Shown piece by piece: positions 17,942 through 26,892 of a stretch of 64,000 nucleotides of DNA. Source of the stretch: Hahellaceae bacterium (GTDB taxonomy: Bacteria; Pseudomonadota; Gammaproteobacteria; Pseudomonadales; Oleiphilaceae). The notes under the pieces are model-generated. The model had not been told where the DNA came from. It saw nothing but the letters and a program-made list of their open reading frames with translations, and made no database searches. Both the position numbers and the translations under genes were made by a program. Within the stretch, counting starts at the first letter, position 1; each line of letters opens with the position of its first letter. The DNA lies in NCBI GenBank assembly GCA_024234505.1, contig JACKOD010000002.1, forward strand, positions 372,001 to 436,000. Reading direction: 5' to 3'.

Positions 17942-19369
17942 ATGAAACTGGCAGATATTTTTTCAAATATACAGAAATCGTTGCTTGGCAGAAGGCGTGC
18001 GCTTCGTCAATCGAAAGGATTTTTGCGTGTGCCGCGTTTAAGGGTTAATTGGGTACTGTTGATCTGCATGATGCCCGGCCTGCTCTCTGCGGCTACGATC
18101 AAGCATGCCCGTCTTTGGTCGGCACCTGACAGTACGCAGTTGGTTCTTGATGTCTCGGGCGAGGTGAGTCATCAACTGCTGAGTTTAAGCAAGCCCGATC
18201 GTATTGTGATTGACGTGATGGATGTTAAGTGCAATGTTGATTTTTCGCGGCTCAATATTAAAGACACGCCGATTGTTCGTGTACGTTCGGCGGTGCGCAA
18301 CGGGCATGATGTGCGAGTCGTGCTGGATCTTCGCAAGCCACTCAAGCCGCGCAGTAATTTACTCAAGCCCAATGAGCAATATGGTCATCGCCTGGTGATT
18401 GATCTGATTGATGAGGCAGCAGATACTTCCGCCAAAGTGACGCATTCGGTCGATGAGCATACCGACAAGAGAAATATTGTCGTTGTAGTCGATGCCGGTC
18501 ATGGCGGGGAAGATCCGGGGGCACTGGGGCCCGGCAGAGTGCGCGAAAAAGATGTGGTTTTTGCCATTACCAAGGAGTTGCAGGCATTGTTGCAGCAGCA
18601 GCGTGGTTTTGATGTCAAGCTGACTCGCACCGGGGACTACTATGTCGATTTGCGGCAACGTACCCGCCTTGCACGTAAATACAATGCCGATCTGTTTGTC
18701 TCTGTTCACGCCGATGCGTTCAAGCGACCGGATGCAGAAGGGGCCTCTGTTTGGGTGCTTTCGGACCGTGGCGCAGATAGCGAAATGGGACGCTGGTTGT
18801 CTCGACGTGAGAATGGTGCCGACTTGATCGGTGGAGCCGGAAGTGTCACCTTGAACGACAAGGATGACGTACTGGCCGGCGTGTTGCTGGATTTGTCCAT
18901 GACGGCCAGCCTGAAAGCCAGTCTGGGTGTCGGTGAGCATGTATTAAAGTCGGTAGGCAAGGTAGCGCAATTGCATAAAGGTCGTGTAGAGCACGCGGGC
19001 TTTGTGGTGTTGAAGTCACCTGATATCCCTTCATTGCTGGTTGAAACCGGATTTATTTCCAATCCGTCCGAATCCCGTTTGCTGAAAACCAAAAAATATC
19101 AACAGCGAATCGCGGAGGCAGTCCAGGATGGAATTCAGGAGTATTTCAAGCGTACGCCACCTCCCGGCTCGTTATTGGCATGGGATCAGCAGCAGCGTCT
19201 GTTGGCGTCTGCCGAAAATACAGTCAGTCGATATGAAGTCAGGCGGGGCGATACCCTTTCACAGATTGCGCGAAATCATGATGTCAGCGTGGATGAGTTG
19301 ATGACCTATAATCGCCTGAATTCCTCTCAGGTGCGTATCGGGCAGGTGATCCGTATCCCTTCCACCTGA
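17942..19369 (+). CDS. amiB: N-acetylmuramoyl-L-alanine amidase AmiB/AmiC type with AMIN and LysM domains
   Basis: Periplasmic zinc amidase that splits septal peptidoglycan during cell separation. Domains in order: signal peptide ending near LLSAATIK, AMIN domain (~50-150), Amidase_3 domain (~180-395) with metal and catalytic segments VVVDAGHGGEDPGALG, FVSVHADAF and LLVETGFISNP, then a C-terminal LysM (YEVRRGDTLSQIARNH to IRIPS). ATG 17942 gives 475 residues but an unusually long signal-peptide n-region. An in-frame GTG at 18029 has AAAGGA at ideal spacing and would give a 446-residue protein with a compact signal peptide, so the start is unresolved. A 7-bp hairpin follows the stop. Confidence 0.94.
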   Translation: MKLADIFSNIQKSLLGRRRALRQSKGFLRVPRLRVNWVLLICMMPGLLSAATIKHARLWSAPDSTQLVLDVSGEVSHQLLSLSKPDRIVIDVMDVKCNVDFSRLNIKDTPIVRVRSAVRNGHDVRVVLDLRKPLKPRSNLLKPNEQYGHRLVIDLIDEAADTSAKVTHSVDEHTDKRNIVVVVDAGHGGEDPGALGPGRVREKDVVFAITKELQALLQQQRGFDVKLTRTGDYYVDLRQRTRLARKYNADLFVSVHADAFKRPDAEGASVWVLSDRGADSEMGRWLSRRENGADLIGGAGSVTLNDKDDVLAGVLLDLSMTASLKASLGVGEHVLKSVGKVAQLHKGRVEHAGFVVLKSPDIPSLLVETGFISNPSESRLLKTKKYQQRIAEAVQDGIQEYFKRTPPPGSLLAWDQQQRLLASAENTVSRYEVRRGDTLSQIARNHDVSVDELMTYNRLNSSQVRIGQVIRIPST

Positions 19370-19372
19370 TTC

Positions 19373-19403
19373 GGGGGTGGAGGGTGTCTGCAGAATCACC
19401 CCC
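19373..19403. terminator. Hairpin after amiB (terminator-like, weak)
   Basis: Inverted repeat GGGGGTG (19373-19379) and CACCCCC (19397-19403), 17-nt loop, starting 4 bp after the amiB stop. The following TTAACTT is not a proper T tract, so it may attenuate or protect the transcript rather than terminate it. Confidence 0.35.
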
Positions 19404-19561
19404 TTAACTTGGTGTGTTGCCCGCGTTTTGTTACCATGCCCGATCTGTTTTTGCCTGATATGTCTCCATCCTTTGCATTCAGCCGCATGGGCGTTTTGTG
19501 AAGCGTTGAATGTTTTTTTTCACACAGTCCTGTGTCTTTAGTCAGTACGGCATCATCATTT

Positions 19562-21475
19562 ATGAATCGAATTCAAATCCTTTCACCTCGATTGGCCAAC
19601 CAGATTGCGGCTGGCGAAGTGGTAGAACGCCCTTCGTCGGTCGTGAAAGAGTTACTCGAAAATGCGCTGGATGCGGGATCGGCCAGAATCGAACTGGATA
19701 TAGAAGCTGGCGGAGTCAAGCTGATACGTTTAAAAGATGATGGTTCAGGAATCTCGGAGGTCGACCTGCCCTTGTCGTTAAGTCGCCATGCCACGAGCAA
19801 AATAACCTCGTTGGACGATCTCGAAGCTGTAGCCACCCTGGGGTTTCGCGGTGAAGCACTGGCGAGTATCAGTTCCGTCGCTCGCCTGGAGTTAACCTCC
19901 CGTGAGGCAGGCGCAGACCAGGCGTTCAAAGTGTCTGCGGAGGGCAGGGATATGCTACCCAGCGTCTCTCCCGCAGCGCATCCGCAAGGTACGACGGTTG
20001 AGGTACGGGATCTGTTTTTCAATACGCCCGCGCGTCGTAAATTTCTGCGTACAGACAAGACCGAGTTTGCACACATTGAAGAGGTTGTTAAGCGGCAAGC
20101 GCTTTCACGATTTGATGTCGGATTTACGTTGCGTCATAACCAACGCGTGATTCATCAGCTACGCCCCGCCAATTCACAATTGGAGCAGGAGCGACGTATA
20201 GCCCAGCTATGCGGCACAGAATTTATGCTAAACGCCGTAGTGATTGATCACGAAGCCGCGGGATTGAGAATCAGAGGCTGGGTTGCCTTGCCCACCTTTT
20301 CGCGCAGTCAGGCCGATTTGCAGTACTTCTTCGTAAATCAGCGGGTCATTCGCGATAAACTGGTCGCTCACGCGATAAAACAGGCTTATCGTGATGTGTT
20401 GTACCATGGTCGCCACCCCGCGTTCGTGCTTTATCTCACGCTCGATCCCTCAGTGGTGGATGTTAATGTGCACCCGACCAAACATGAAGTGCGGTTTCGT
20501 GATGGACGGCTGGTTCACGACTTCATCTTTCGGAGCTTGCATCGCGCATTGGCTGATGTCCGGCCTCAGGATCGCCTGGAGGGGGCTGTCGCGGCCGGAG
20601 AGGTTGAGGCAGCGAGTGGGGATGACAGGTCGTCACTGATGGCCATGCCTTTAGCGCAGCAGGCGCTAGGACTGCCCGTGAATGTGGCTTCAGCCTCCTT
20701 TGAGCCTGCGGGAGCCACTGCGTCAGAGTATCTTCGCTCACCGGGAGCCATCTACCCCGGCGCCAGCGCGAGTACGCGCAGCATTCAGGATCAATTGCGT
20801 GGTTATGCCGCGCTGCATCCGGAAAGCGGTGAATCGAATAATGATCGTTCATCGGTATCTTACGCCGAAGCAGCAGGTGAAGGGAAAGTTGCGCCTCCCC
20901 TCGGATTTGCAGTTGCACAACTACACGGTATTTATATTCTCGCTCAAAATGCACAAGGCTTGATTGTGGTTGATATGCATGCAGCTCACGAACGCATTAC
21001 TTATGAGCGAATGAAGCAGGCTTTTCATTCTCAAACCATGAGCGTACAGCCATTGTTGGTGCCCTTGTCCGTTTCGGTCAGTCAAAAGGAAGCCGCACTG
21101 GCAGAAGAGTTTCAGGACGCACTGCAGCAATTAGGATTGGTTATCGAGCGGATGGGGCCTCAATTACTGATGCTGCGCCAGATACCGGTCATGTTGCAGC
21201 AGGCGAATAGTGAACAGTTAGTGCGAGATGTTCTTTCGGACCTGCAAGTGCATGGCAGCAGCGATCGCATCGAATCTTTCATCAATGAACTACTGGCGAC
21301 CATGGCCTGTCATGGTTCGGTTCGGGCCAACCGGGTGTTGACCATACCGGAAATGAATGCATTATTGAGAGATATGGAAGCAACCGAGCGTAGCGGGCAG
21401 TGCAATCATGGGCGACCGACATGGACAATGTTGACATTATCCGAGCTCGATAAACTGTTTTTGCGTGGGCGCTGA
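19562..21475 (+). CDS. mutL: DNA mismatch repair protein MutL (endonuclease-competent type)
   Basis: GHKL ATPase that couples MutS mismatch recognition to strand removal. The N-terminal ATPase motifs are ELLENALDAGS, DDGSGI and GFRGEALASI. The C-terminal domain has DMHAAHERITYE, which fits the metal-dependent nicking motif DQHAx2Ex4E except for Met in place of Gln, plus ACHGSVRAN and CNHGRPTW. This is the MutL form of bacteria lacking MutH; E. coli MutL lacks the motif. ATG 19562 is chosen from conservation at MNRIQILSPRLANQIAAGEV; an upstream GTG at 19532 adds ten residues. The middle ~330-430 is a Ser/Ala/Gly-rich linker. miaA starts 1 bp beyond the stop. Confidence 0.97.
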   Translation: MNRIQILSPRLANQIAAGEVVERPSSVVKELLENALDAGSARIELDIEAGGVKLIRLKDDGSGISEVDLPLSLSRHATSKITSLDDLEAVATLGFRGEALASISSVARLELTSREAGADQAFKVSAEGRDMLPSVSPAAHPQGTTVEVRDLFFNTPARRKFLRTDKTEFAHIEEVVKRQALSRFDVGFTLRHNQRVIHQLRPANSQLEQERRIAQLCGTEFMLNAVVIDHEAAGLRIRGWVALPTFSRSQADLQYFFVNQRVIRDKLVAHAIKQAYRDVLYHGRHPAFVLYLTLDPSVVDVNVHPTKHEVRFRDGRLVHDFIFRSLHRALADVRPQDRLEGAVAAGEVEAASGDDRSSLMAMPLAQQALGLPVNVASASFEPAGATASEYLRSPGAIYPGASASTRSIQDQLRGYAALHPESGESNNDRSSVSYAEAAGEGKVAPPLGFAVAQLHGIYILAQNAQGLIVVDMHAAHERITYERMKQAFHSQTMSVQPLLVPLSVSVSQKEAALAEEFQDALQQLGLVIERMGPQLLMLRQIPVMLQQANSEQLVRDVLSDLQVHGSSDRIESFINELLATMACHGSVRANRVLTIPEMNALLRDMEATERSGQCNHGRPTWTMLTLSELDKLFLRGR

Positions 21476-21476
21476 T

Positions 21477-22484
21477 ATGAATAACCCATTACCTGTAGTC
21501 ATTTGCCTGATGGGGCCGACGGCATCCGGGAAAACTGATTTGGCGGTTCGATTAAGTGAACGGCTGCCCTGCGACATTATTAGTGTAGATTCGGCGCTGG
21601 TCTATCGGGACATGAACATTGGAACCGCTAAACCCGAACCGGAATTGCTGGAAAGAGCCCCCCACAGGCTGATTGACCTATTGGACCCCTCTGAAAGTTA
21701 TTCCGCCGCCGACTTTTGTCGGGATGCGACCCGCGAAATAGAAATAGTGCTGCGTGCCGGGCGCATACCGCTGCTGGTGGGCGGAACAATGTTGTATTTC
21801 AAGGCACTGCAGGAAGGATTGGCCAGTCTGCCCAGTGCCGATGAGAGCATTCGAAAACAATTGGCTGAGGAGGCGGAGGAATTTGGCTGGCCTTATCTGC
21901 ATACGCGCCTGCAGGCCATTGACCCTGAATCCGCCGCTCGCATTCACCCCAACGACCCGCAACGAATTTCGCGCGCGCTCGAAGTCTACGCCGTTTCGGG
22001 GAAAACATTAACCGAGTTATGGCAGGTGCAGGCAAGTGGCAAGTTTGCGGAGTCCGGTTACACTACAAAAGAAGGAAAGGAATCTGGCACGAACATGCCT
22101 TATACTATGCTCAATCTTGCGGTCGCACCTATGGACCGGAAACTGCTTCACGAACGTATTCGAATACGTTTTGAGAGCATGCTTCAGCAGGGTTTAGTCG
22201 GTGAGGTTGAAAGTTTATATCGTCGAGGTGATTTAAATCCCGGGATGCCCTCTATGCGCTGTGTGGGTTATCGTCAGGTTTGGGACTATCTTGATGGAAA
22301 AATGAGTTACACCGAGATGAGTGAGAGAGGGGTTATCGCTACACGACAACTCGCAAAACGGCAGTTGACCTGGTTACGGGGCTGGCCGGATTTGCATTGG
22401 TTGGAGAGTACTTCAGATAACTTGCTTGATCAGGCATTGAAAATCATCAATACTGCCTCCATCTCTGGGAACAGATTACCCTAA
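21477..22484 (+). CDS. miaA: tRNA dimethylallyltransferase MiaA
   Basis: Transfers a dimethylallyl group to A37 of tRNAs that read UNN codons. The 335-residue protein starts with Walker A GPTASGKT, followed by DSALVYRDMNIGTAKP, LVGGTMLYFKAL and a C-terminal GYRQVWDYLDG and RQLAKRQLTWLR, all MiaA hallmarks. ATG 21477 lies 1 bp after the mutL stop; a GTG at 21465 would overlap mutL. Around residues 190-210 (KFAESGYTTKEGKESGTN) there is a hydrophilic stretch that looks longer than in E. coli MiaA. hfq follows after 83 bp. Confidence 0.96.
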   Translation: MNNPLPVVICLMGPTASGKTDLAVRLSERLPCDIISVDSALVYRDMNIGTAKPEPELLERAPHRLIDLLDPSESYSAADFCRDATREIEIVLRAGRIPLLVGGTMLYFKALQEGLASLPSADESIRKQLAEEAEEFGWPYLHTRLQAIDPESAARIHPNDPQRISRALEVYAVSGKTLTELWQVQASGKFAESGYTTKEGKESGTNMPYTMLNLAVAPMDRKLLHERIRIRFESMLQQGLVGEVESLYRRGDLNPGMPSMRCVGYRQVWDYLDGKMSYTEMSERGVIATRQLAKRQLTWLRGWPDLHWLESTSDNLLDQALKIINTASISGNRLP

Positions 22485-22567
22485 TGCGCTGATCATTCAA
22501 ATTCAGTGAACGCAGTGACCATCGTGGGTGTTAGGAATTATTACACATAACAAACAGGAGAAATGAA

Positions 22568-22819
22568 ATGTCGAAAGGGCACTCCTTACAAGACCCTTAC
22601 CTGAACGCTTTGCGCAAGGAGCGCATTCCGGTATCCATCTTTTTGGTGAATGGTATTAAATTGCAGGGGCAGATTGAGTCGTTTGATCAGTTTGTCATCT
22701 TACTGAAAAACACCGTCAGCCAAATGGTTTACAAACATGCCATTTCCACTGTTGTGCCTGCGCGTAATGTGCGCCTGGCGCCACAAGCCGGTGAAGACGG
22801 GCATGAGGGTGGCATGTAG
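22568..22819 (+). CDS. hfq: RNA chaperone Hfq
   Basis: Hexameric Sm-like protein that pairs small RNAs with mRNAs. The 83-residue protein shows the proximal-face N terminus KGHSLQDPYLNALRKER, Sm1 (VSIFLVNGIKLQGQIESFD) and Sm2 (YKHAISTVVP), with a short C-terminal tail. The ATG has a strong ribosome-binding site, AGGAG, eight bases upstream. Position in miaA-hfq-hflX is conserved across gammaproteobacteria. Confidence 0.98.
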   Translation: MSKGHSLQDPYLNALRKERIPVSIFLVNGIKLQGQIESFDQFVILLKNTVSQMVYKHAISTVVPARNVRLAPQAGEDGHEGGM

Positions 22820-22896
22820 CAGGATCGTATTCGTGTTAGTGAATACCATCTTAATGCTATGGCCATTGCGTGAATTTACCGAGGAGATAACTACGC

Positions 22897-24207
22897 TTGT
22901 TTGAGCGTCATGAGGCAGGTGAACGAGCGGTCCTTGTTCACCTGGATTTCTCTTCTGACCGTGAGCGGGAAGACCCGCAGGAATTTCAGGAACTTGTCAG
23001 ATCGGCTGGTGTTGAGCCGGTTGCATTTGTGACAGGTACCCGTCATGACCCCTCACCTCGTTACTTTGTTGGAGAAGGCAAGCTTGAAGAGATCAGGCAG
23101 GCCAAGGTTCTCCATGAAGCCGACGTTGTTTTGTTTAATCATTCACTTAGTCCCAGCCAGGAACGAAATCTGGAGCATGCGCTGTCTTGCCGGGTGATTG
23201 ATAGAACGGGGGTCATTCTAGATATATTTGCCCAGCGTGCCCGAACGCATGAAGGTAAGTTACAGGTCGAGTTAGCGCAGCTTGAGCATATGTCAACGCG
23301 CCTGATTCGTGGCTGGACGCATCTTGAGCGTCAGAAAGGCGGTATAGGGCTTCGTGGGCCGGGAGAAACCCAGCTCGAAACTGACCGCCGTTTGTTGAGA
23401 GGGCGAATTCAGTACATTCAGAAGCGTCTTGAGAAAGTGCGTCGTCAGCGAGAGCAGGGTCGGCGTGCACGTGTTCGAGCTGAAATTCCTACGGTTTCGC
23501 TGGTGGGATATACCAACGCGGGAAAATCGACGTTATTCAATACCATGACGCTGGCGGGTGTGTATGCAGCGAACCAACTGTTCGCGACATTGGATCCCAC
23601 GCTGCGTCGTTTGGATATGCCGGATGTCGGGCCGGTGATTCTGGCGGATACCGTCGGATTTATACGTCACTTGCCGCACAAACTGGTAGATGCCTTCAGG
23701 GCCACACTGGAAGAAACCACCAATGCTACGTTACTTGTGCATGTCATCGACTGTTTCGATGAACGTCGCCTGGAAAATATTGGTCACGTGAATGATGTAC
23801 TAAAGGAAATTGGTGCTGAGGACGTCCCTGTTCTGCAGGTATACAACAAACTTGATTTGCTGGACGACCGCAAGCCTCGTGTTGATCGTGATGAAGAAGG
23901 CAAACCTTTCAGGGTTTGGCTTTCGGCACAAACCGGTGAAGGGCTTCCGGGTTTGATGGATGCGATTTCCGAGTTGTTGTGTGAAGACCTGTTGCATGAA
24001 ACGCTAAGATTGAAGTTGAATCAGGGGAAATTCAGAGCGCTATTGCATTCAATTAGTGCGGTGGTGCAGGAGCACCACGATGAGTCTGGTGATGCGTTGC
24101 TCGAAATTCGGGTGCAAAGAAAAGATTTCAATCAGCTGCTGCGCCGAGCAGGCCTAACGGCAGAGGATATTGTGTTTGAGCACGAATCCCCATCAGAGCT
24201 AAGTTGA
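22897..24207 (+). CDS. hflX: Ribosome-associated GTPase HflX
   Basis: GTPase that splits stalled or heat-damaged ribosomes. The 436-residue protein has the HflX N domain, a glycine-rich GGIGLRGPGETQLETDRR segment, and a G domain with G1 GYTNAGKSTLFN, G3 DTVGFIRHLP and G4 NKLDLLD. The start is TTG at 22897: GAGGAGA lies about ten bases upstream and the residues FERHEAGERAVLVHLDF align with the start of E. coli HflX. Within the hfq-hflX-hflK-hflC unit. Confidence 0.95.
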   Translation: MFERHEAGERAVLVHLDFSSDREREDPQEFQELVRSAGVEPVAFVTGTRHDPSPRYFVGEGKLEEIRQAKVLHEADVVLFNHSLSPSQERNLEHALSCRVIDRTGVILDIFAQRARTHEGKLQVELAQLEHMSTRLIRGWTHLERQKGGIGLRGPGETQLETDRRLLRGRIQYIQKRLEKVRRQREQGRRARVRAEIPTVSLVGYTNAGKSTLFNTMTLAGVYAANQLFATLDPTLRRLDMPDVGPVILADTVGFIRHLPHKLVDAFRATLEETTNATLLVHVIDCFDERRLENIGHVNDVLKEIGAEDVPVLQVYNKLDLLDDRKPRVDRDEEGKPFRVWLSAQTGEGLPGLMDAISELLCEDLLHETLRLKLNQGKFRALLHSISAVVQEHHDESGDALLEIRVQRKDFNQLLRRAGLTAEDIVFEHESPSELS

Positions 24208-24378
24208 ATAACCGGGGTTTCGCTGTGCTGTAAGATTGGGACTGTCGGAAGCAATATCGTCAACACCGGAAAAGGTTATGACGAGTTCTTCTGCGGTCTT
24301 GATATTCATTGAGTCGGGCCGGCTTCGCTGGAACTGGTCACACATTAAAGTCATACATAAAAATATACGGAGAATCCT

Positions 24379-25572
24379 ATGGCCTGGAATGAGCCGGGTG
24401 GCAATCGAAATGACAAAGACCCTTGGGGCGGAGGTAATAAGGGGGGAGATCAGGGGCCGCCGGATCTTGATGAGGCACTGCGAAAAGGCATGGAGCGTCT
24501 GAACAAAATGTTTGGAGGTTCCGGTCAGGGTGGAAATAGCGGTGGCGGTTCTTCCGGTGCGGCGGTTGGCGGGTTGTTTATACTCGTTGCGCTGATCGTT
24601 GCCGTATTTCTGGGCAGTCAATCGTTTTATACGGTTAATGAGCGCGAACAGGCTGTTGTCATGCGCTTTGGCAAGTATCATGAAACGGTCGGTGCCGGTT
24701 TTCAGTTTAAATTGCCGCTGGTTGATCATATCGAAAAGATCGATGTTTCGCGTGTACGCTCCGCGGTGACGCGCGGCCATATGCTGACTGAAGATGAAAA
24801 TATTGTTGAAGTGAATCTTTCCGTACAGTACGTGGTTAAAGATCCTAAATCCTTCGTGCTCGCAATTCGCAATCCTGAGCGTACGCTCGACTACGCGACA
24901 GACAGTGCTTTACGGCATGAGGTCGGTAGTGCCGAGTTGCATCAGGTTATGACGGAAGGCCGTGCTGTTCTCGCTATACGTGTTCAGGAGCGTTTGCAAC
25001 GCTTCCTTGATTTTTATAATGCGGGTCTGCAGGTGAGCAAGGTAAACATTGAAGACTCTGCTCCACCAAAAGAGGTTAGGGCGGCGTTTCAGGATGTGCA
25101 GCGTGCAAAAGAAGATGAGCAGCGCGTTCGGGAAGAGGCTGAGGCTTATAAAAATCGCGTGGTTCCAGAGTCCCGTGGACGTGCACAGCGGATCATGGAA
25201 GAAGCGAATGCCTATAAGTCTGAAGTGGTGGCGCGTGCAGAAGGTGATACAGCACGCTTCTTAAAGCTGCTGAATGTTTATGAGAAATCCCCCGAGGTCA
25301 CTCGCGAGCGTTTGTATCTGGATACGATGGAGCGTGTCATGAGTTCCAGTAGCAAGGTGCTGGTAGATGTGAAAGGTGGGAACAATATGATGTATTTGCC
25401 TCTGGATCGAATGATTTCCAGTGGTTCTGTTCCGGGTCAAACCAATACTGTTGCGCCGCGCGCAGTCACTCAGCCTTCGTCGTCTGACCAGGTGGATCTG
25501 GATGGGATAACCGACAAGGTGATGGATGAGCTCAGAAATCGCGATGCCTTTAGCTCGAGAAGAGGGAGATAA
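24379..25572 (+). CDS. hflK: FtsH protease modulator HflK
   Basis: Inner-membrane SPFH protein that forms the HflKC cage around FtsH. The 397-residue product has a Gly/Asn/Asp-rich cytosolic N terminus (~1-65), one transmembrane helix (VGGLFILVALIVAVFLG, ~70-87), a band-7/SPFH domain with VNEREQAVVMRFGKYHE, a long charged coiled-coil (EDEQRVREEAEAYKNR) and a polar C terminus. ATG 24379 follows CGGAGA. The 171 bp before it (24208-24378) hold no other gene I can support. hflC follows after 5 bp. Confidence 0.96.
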   Translation: MAWNEPGGNRNDKDPWGGGNKGGDQGPPDLDEALRKGMERLNKMFGGSGQGGNSGGGSSGAAVGGLFILVALIVAVFLGSQSFYTVNEREQAVVMRFGKYHETVGAGFQFKLPLVDHIEKIDVSRVRSAVTRGHMLTEDENIVEVNLSVQYVVKDPKSFVLAIRNPERTLDYATDSALRHEVGSAELHQVMTEGRAVLAIRVQERLQRFLDFYNAGLQVSKVNIEDSAPPKEVRAAFQDVQRAKEDEQRVREEAEAYKNRVVPESRGRAQRIMEEANAYKSEVVARAEGDTARFLKLLNVYEKSPEVTRERLYLDTMERVMSSSSKVLVDVKGGNNMMYLPLDRMISSGSVPGQTNTVAPRAVTQPSSSDQVDLDGITDKVMDELRNRDAFSSRRGR

Positions 25573-25577
25573 TTCGA

Positions 25578-26453
25578 ATGACACCTAGAGCCACAGGATT
25601 TTTACTGCTAACGCTCGCGCTGATTGTTGCCGCGTCGTCATCGTTGTACATCGTGTATGAAACCGAACGTGCTGTTCGTTTGCAGTTTGGTAAGCAGGTG
25701 GAAACAGATATTCTGCCTGGTCTGCACATGAAGGTTCCCTTTATTGATGAGGTGAAGCGCTTCGATATTCGTACGCTGACCATCGATTCACCTTCTCGTG
25801 AATATCTGACCATTGAGAAAAAGCCTTTGGTTGTCGACTCCTACGTAACCTGGCGCATTAAAGATGTTGCCAAATATTACAAGTCGACATCCGGCGACGA
25901 AAGTCGCGCGGTGATGCTCCTGTCTTCTCGAGTCGATAATGGTTTGCGCGACCAGTTTGGTATTCGTACTATGCATGAAGTTATTTCAGGACAGCGTGAC
26001 GAATTAATGGCTGATTTGACGGCCAACATGAACAAGGTTTCCGAATCTGAATTTGGTATTCACATTATTGATATTCGTGTGAAGGGTATTGATCTGCCTC
26101 CCACGGTAAGTGAGGATGTGTATCGTCGGATGCGGACTGAGCGTGAAAAAGAAGCCCAGGAGCACCGCTCGAAAGGTAAGGAGTTGGCTGAAGGTGTAAA
26201 GGCCGATGCTGATCGCCAGAAAATCATTATTGAATCTGATGCCTACCGTGAATCTGAGCGGATTCGAGGTGAGGGTGATGAGATTGCGGCAACAACCTAC
26301 GCGGATGCGTACAGTAAAAACGCCGAGTTTTATGCCTTTTATCGCAGTTTGCAGGCGTATGAGTCCGCCTTTTCGAATAAAGGCGATATGCTGGTTATTG
26401 ATCCTGAGAGTGACTTCCTTAAATACCTGAAGCAGTCGCACGGTAAAAACTAA
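25578..26453 (+). CDS. hflC: FtsH protease modulator HflC
   Basis: Partner of HflK, 291 residues: an N-terminal signal-anchor helix (~7-25), SPFH domain (YETERAVRLQFGKQVE, PGLHMKVPFIDEVKRFD) and a coiled-coil with TEREKEAQEHRSKGKELAEG and the EYRESERIRGEGD-like segment. It starts 5 bp after hflK and ends the superoperon, which is closed by a strong terminator. Confidence 0.96.
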   Translation: MTPRATGFLLLTLALIVAASSSLYIVYETERAVRLQFGKQVETDILPGLHMKVPFIDEVKRFDIRTLTIDSPSREYLTIEKKPLVVDSYVTWRIKDVAKYYKSTSGDESRAVMLLSSRVDNGLRDQFGIRTMHEVISGQRDELMADLTANMNKVSESEFGIHIIDIRVKGIDLPPTVSEDVYRRMRTEREKEAQEHRSKGKELAEGVKADADRQKIIIESDAYRESERIRGEGDEIAATTYADAYSKNAEFYAFYRSLQAYESAFSNKGDMLVIDPESDFLKYLKQSHGKN

Positions 26454-26486
26454 CTATCTGGCTCGCCAGGAAAGCTGAAACATTAG

Positions 26487-26521
26487 AAACCGGCAGTTCC
26501 AACTGAACTGCCGGTTTTTTT
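26487..26521 (+). terminator. Rho-independent terminator of the hfq-hflXKC operon
   Basis: Perfect 12-bp stem AAACCGGCAGTT / AACTGCCGGTTT (26487-26498 with 26506-26517), 7-nt loop, then a T tract (26515-26521). It lies 33 bp after the hflC stop. Confidence 0.9.
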
Positions 26522-26585
26522 ATGCTCAATAAACAGGTAAAATCGCGTCCTTTGGCAAACTTAAAGTAGCGGATTGGTTTTCGGC

Positions 26586-26789
26586 ATGATGCAGGAATTG
26601 AGTGTTGGGCAAGAGCTGGCCATCGCATTCAGTCTGATGCTGATTATAGAAGGGATTATCCCTTTTCTTTATCCGCAGCGCTGGAAAAATATGGTTCAGG
26701 CCCTGGCGAAAATAGACAATCACACAATGAGAATTATGGGATTGGTTAGCATGGGGTTAGGATTAGGGTTGTTGTACTGGGTACATTAA
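26586..26789 (+). CDS. DUF2065 small inner-membrane protein
   Basis: Small protein of 67 residues made of two hydrophobic segments (LAIAFSLMLIIEGIIPFL and IMGLVSMGLGLGLLYW) joined by PQRWKNMVQALAKIDNHTMR, the pattern of the DUF2065 (YjeT-like) family, which regularly sits between hflC and hisZ or purA. ATG 26586 is preferred; ATG 26589 is adjacent and a TTG at 26574 is also in frame. No function is established. The terminator upstream means it needs its own promoter or read-through. Confidence 0.85.
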   Translation: MMQELSVGQELAIAFSLMLIIEGIIPFLYPQRWKNMVQALAKIDNHTMRIMGLVSMGLGLGLLYWVH

Positions 26790-26892
26790 CCAGTAGGGCG
26801 GCTTTAGCTAATATTTATGGTTCGGCACAAAAGTTTTTCGGGCGCATCAAGCTCGCGGGCCGAAAATACGGAATTCTGGAGCAAAACAAATA

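Noticed and set aside
18359..18940. Minus-strand open frame of 193 codons opposite amiB
   Set aside because: Antisense shadow; amiB has all its catalytic motifs.
24199..24780. Minus-strand open frame of 193 codons over the hflX-hflK gap
   Set aside because: Mostly antisense to hflK and without a ribosome-binding site or conserved pattern.
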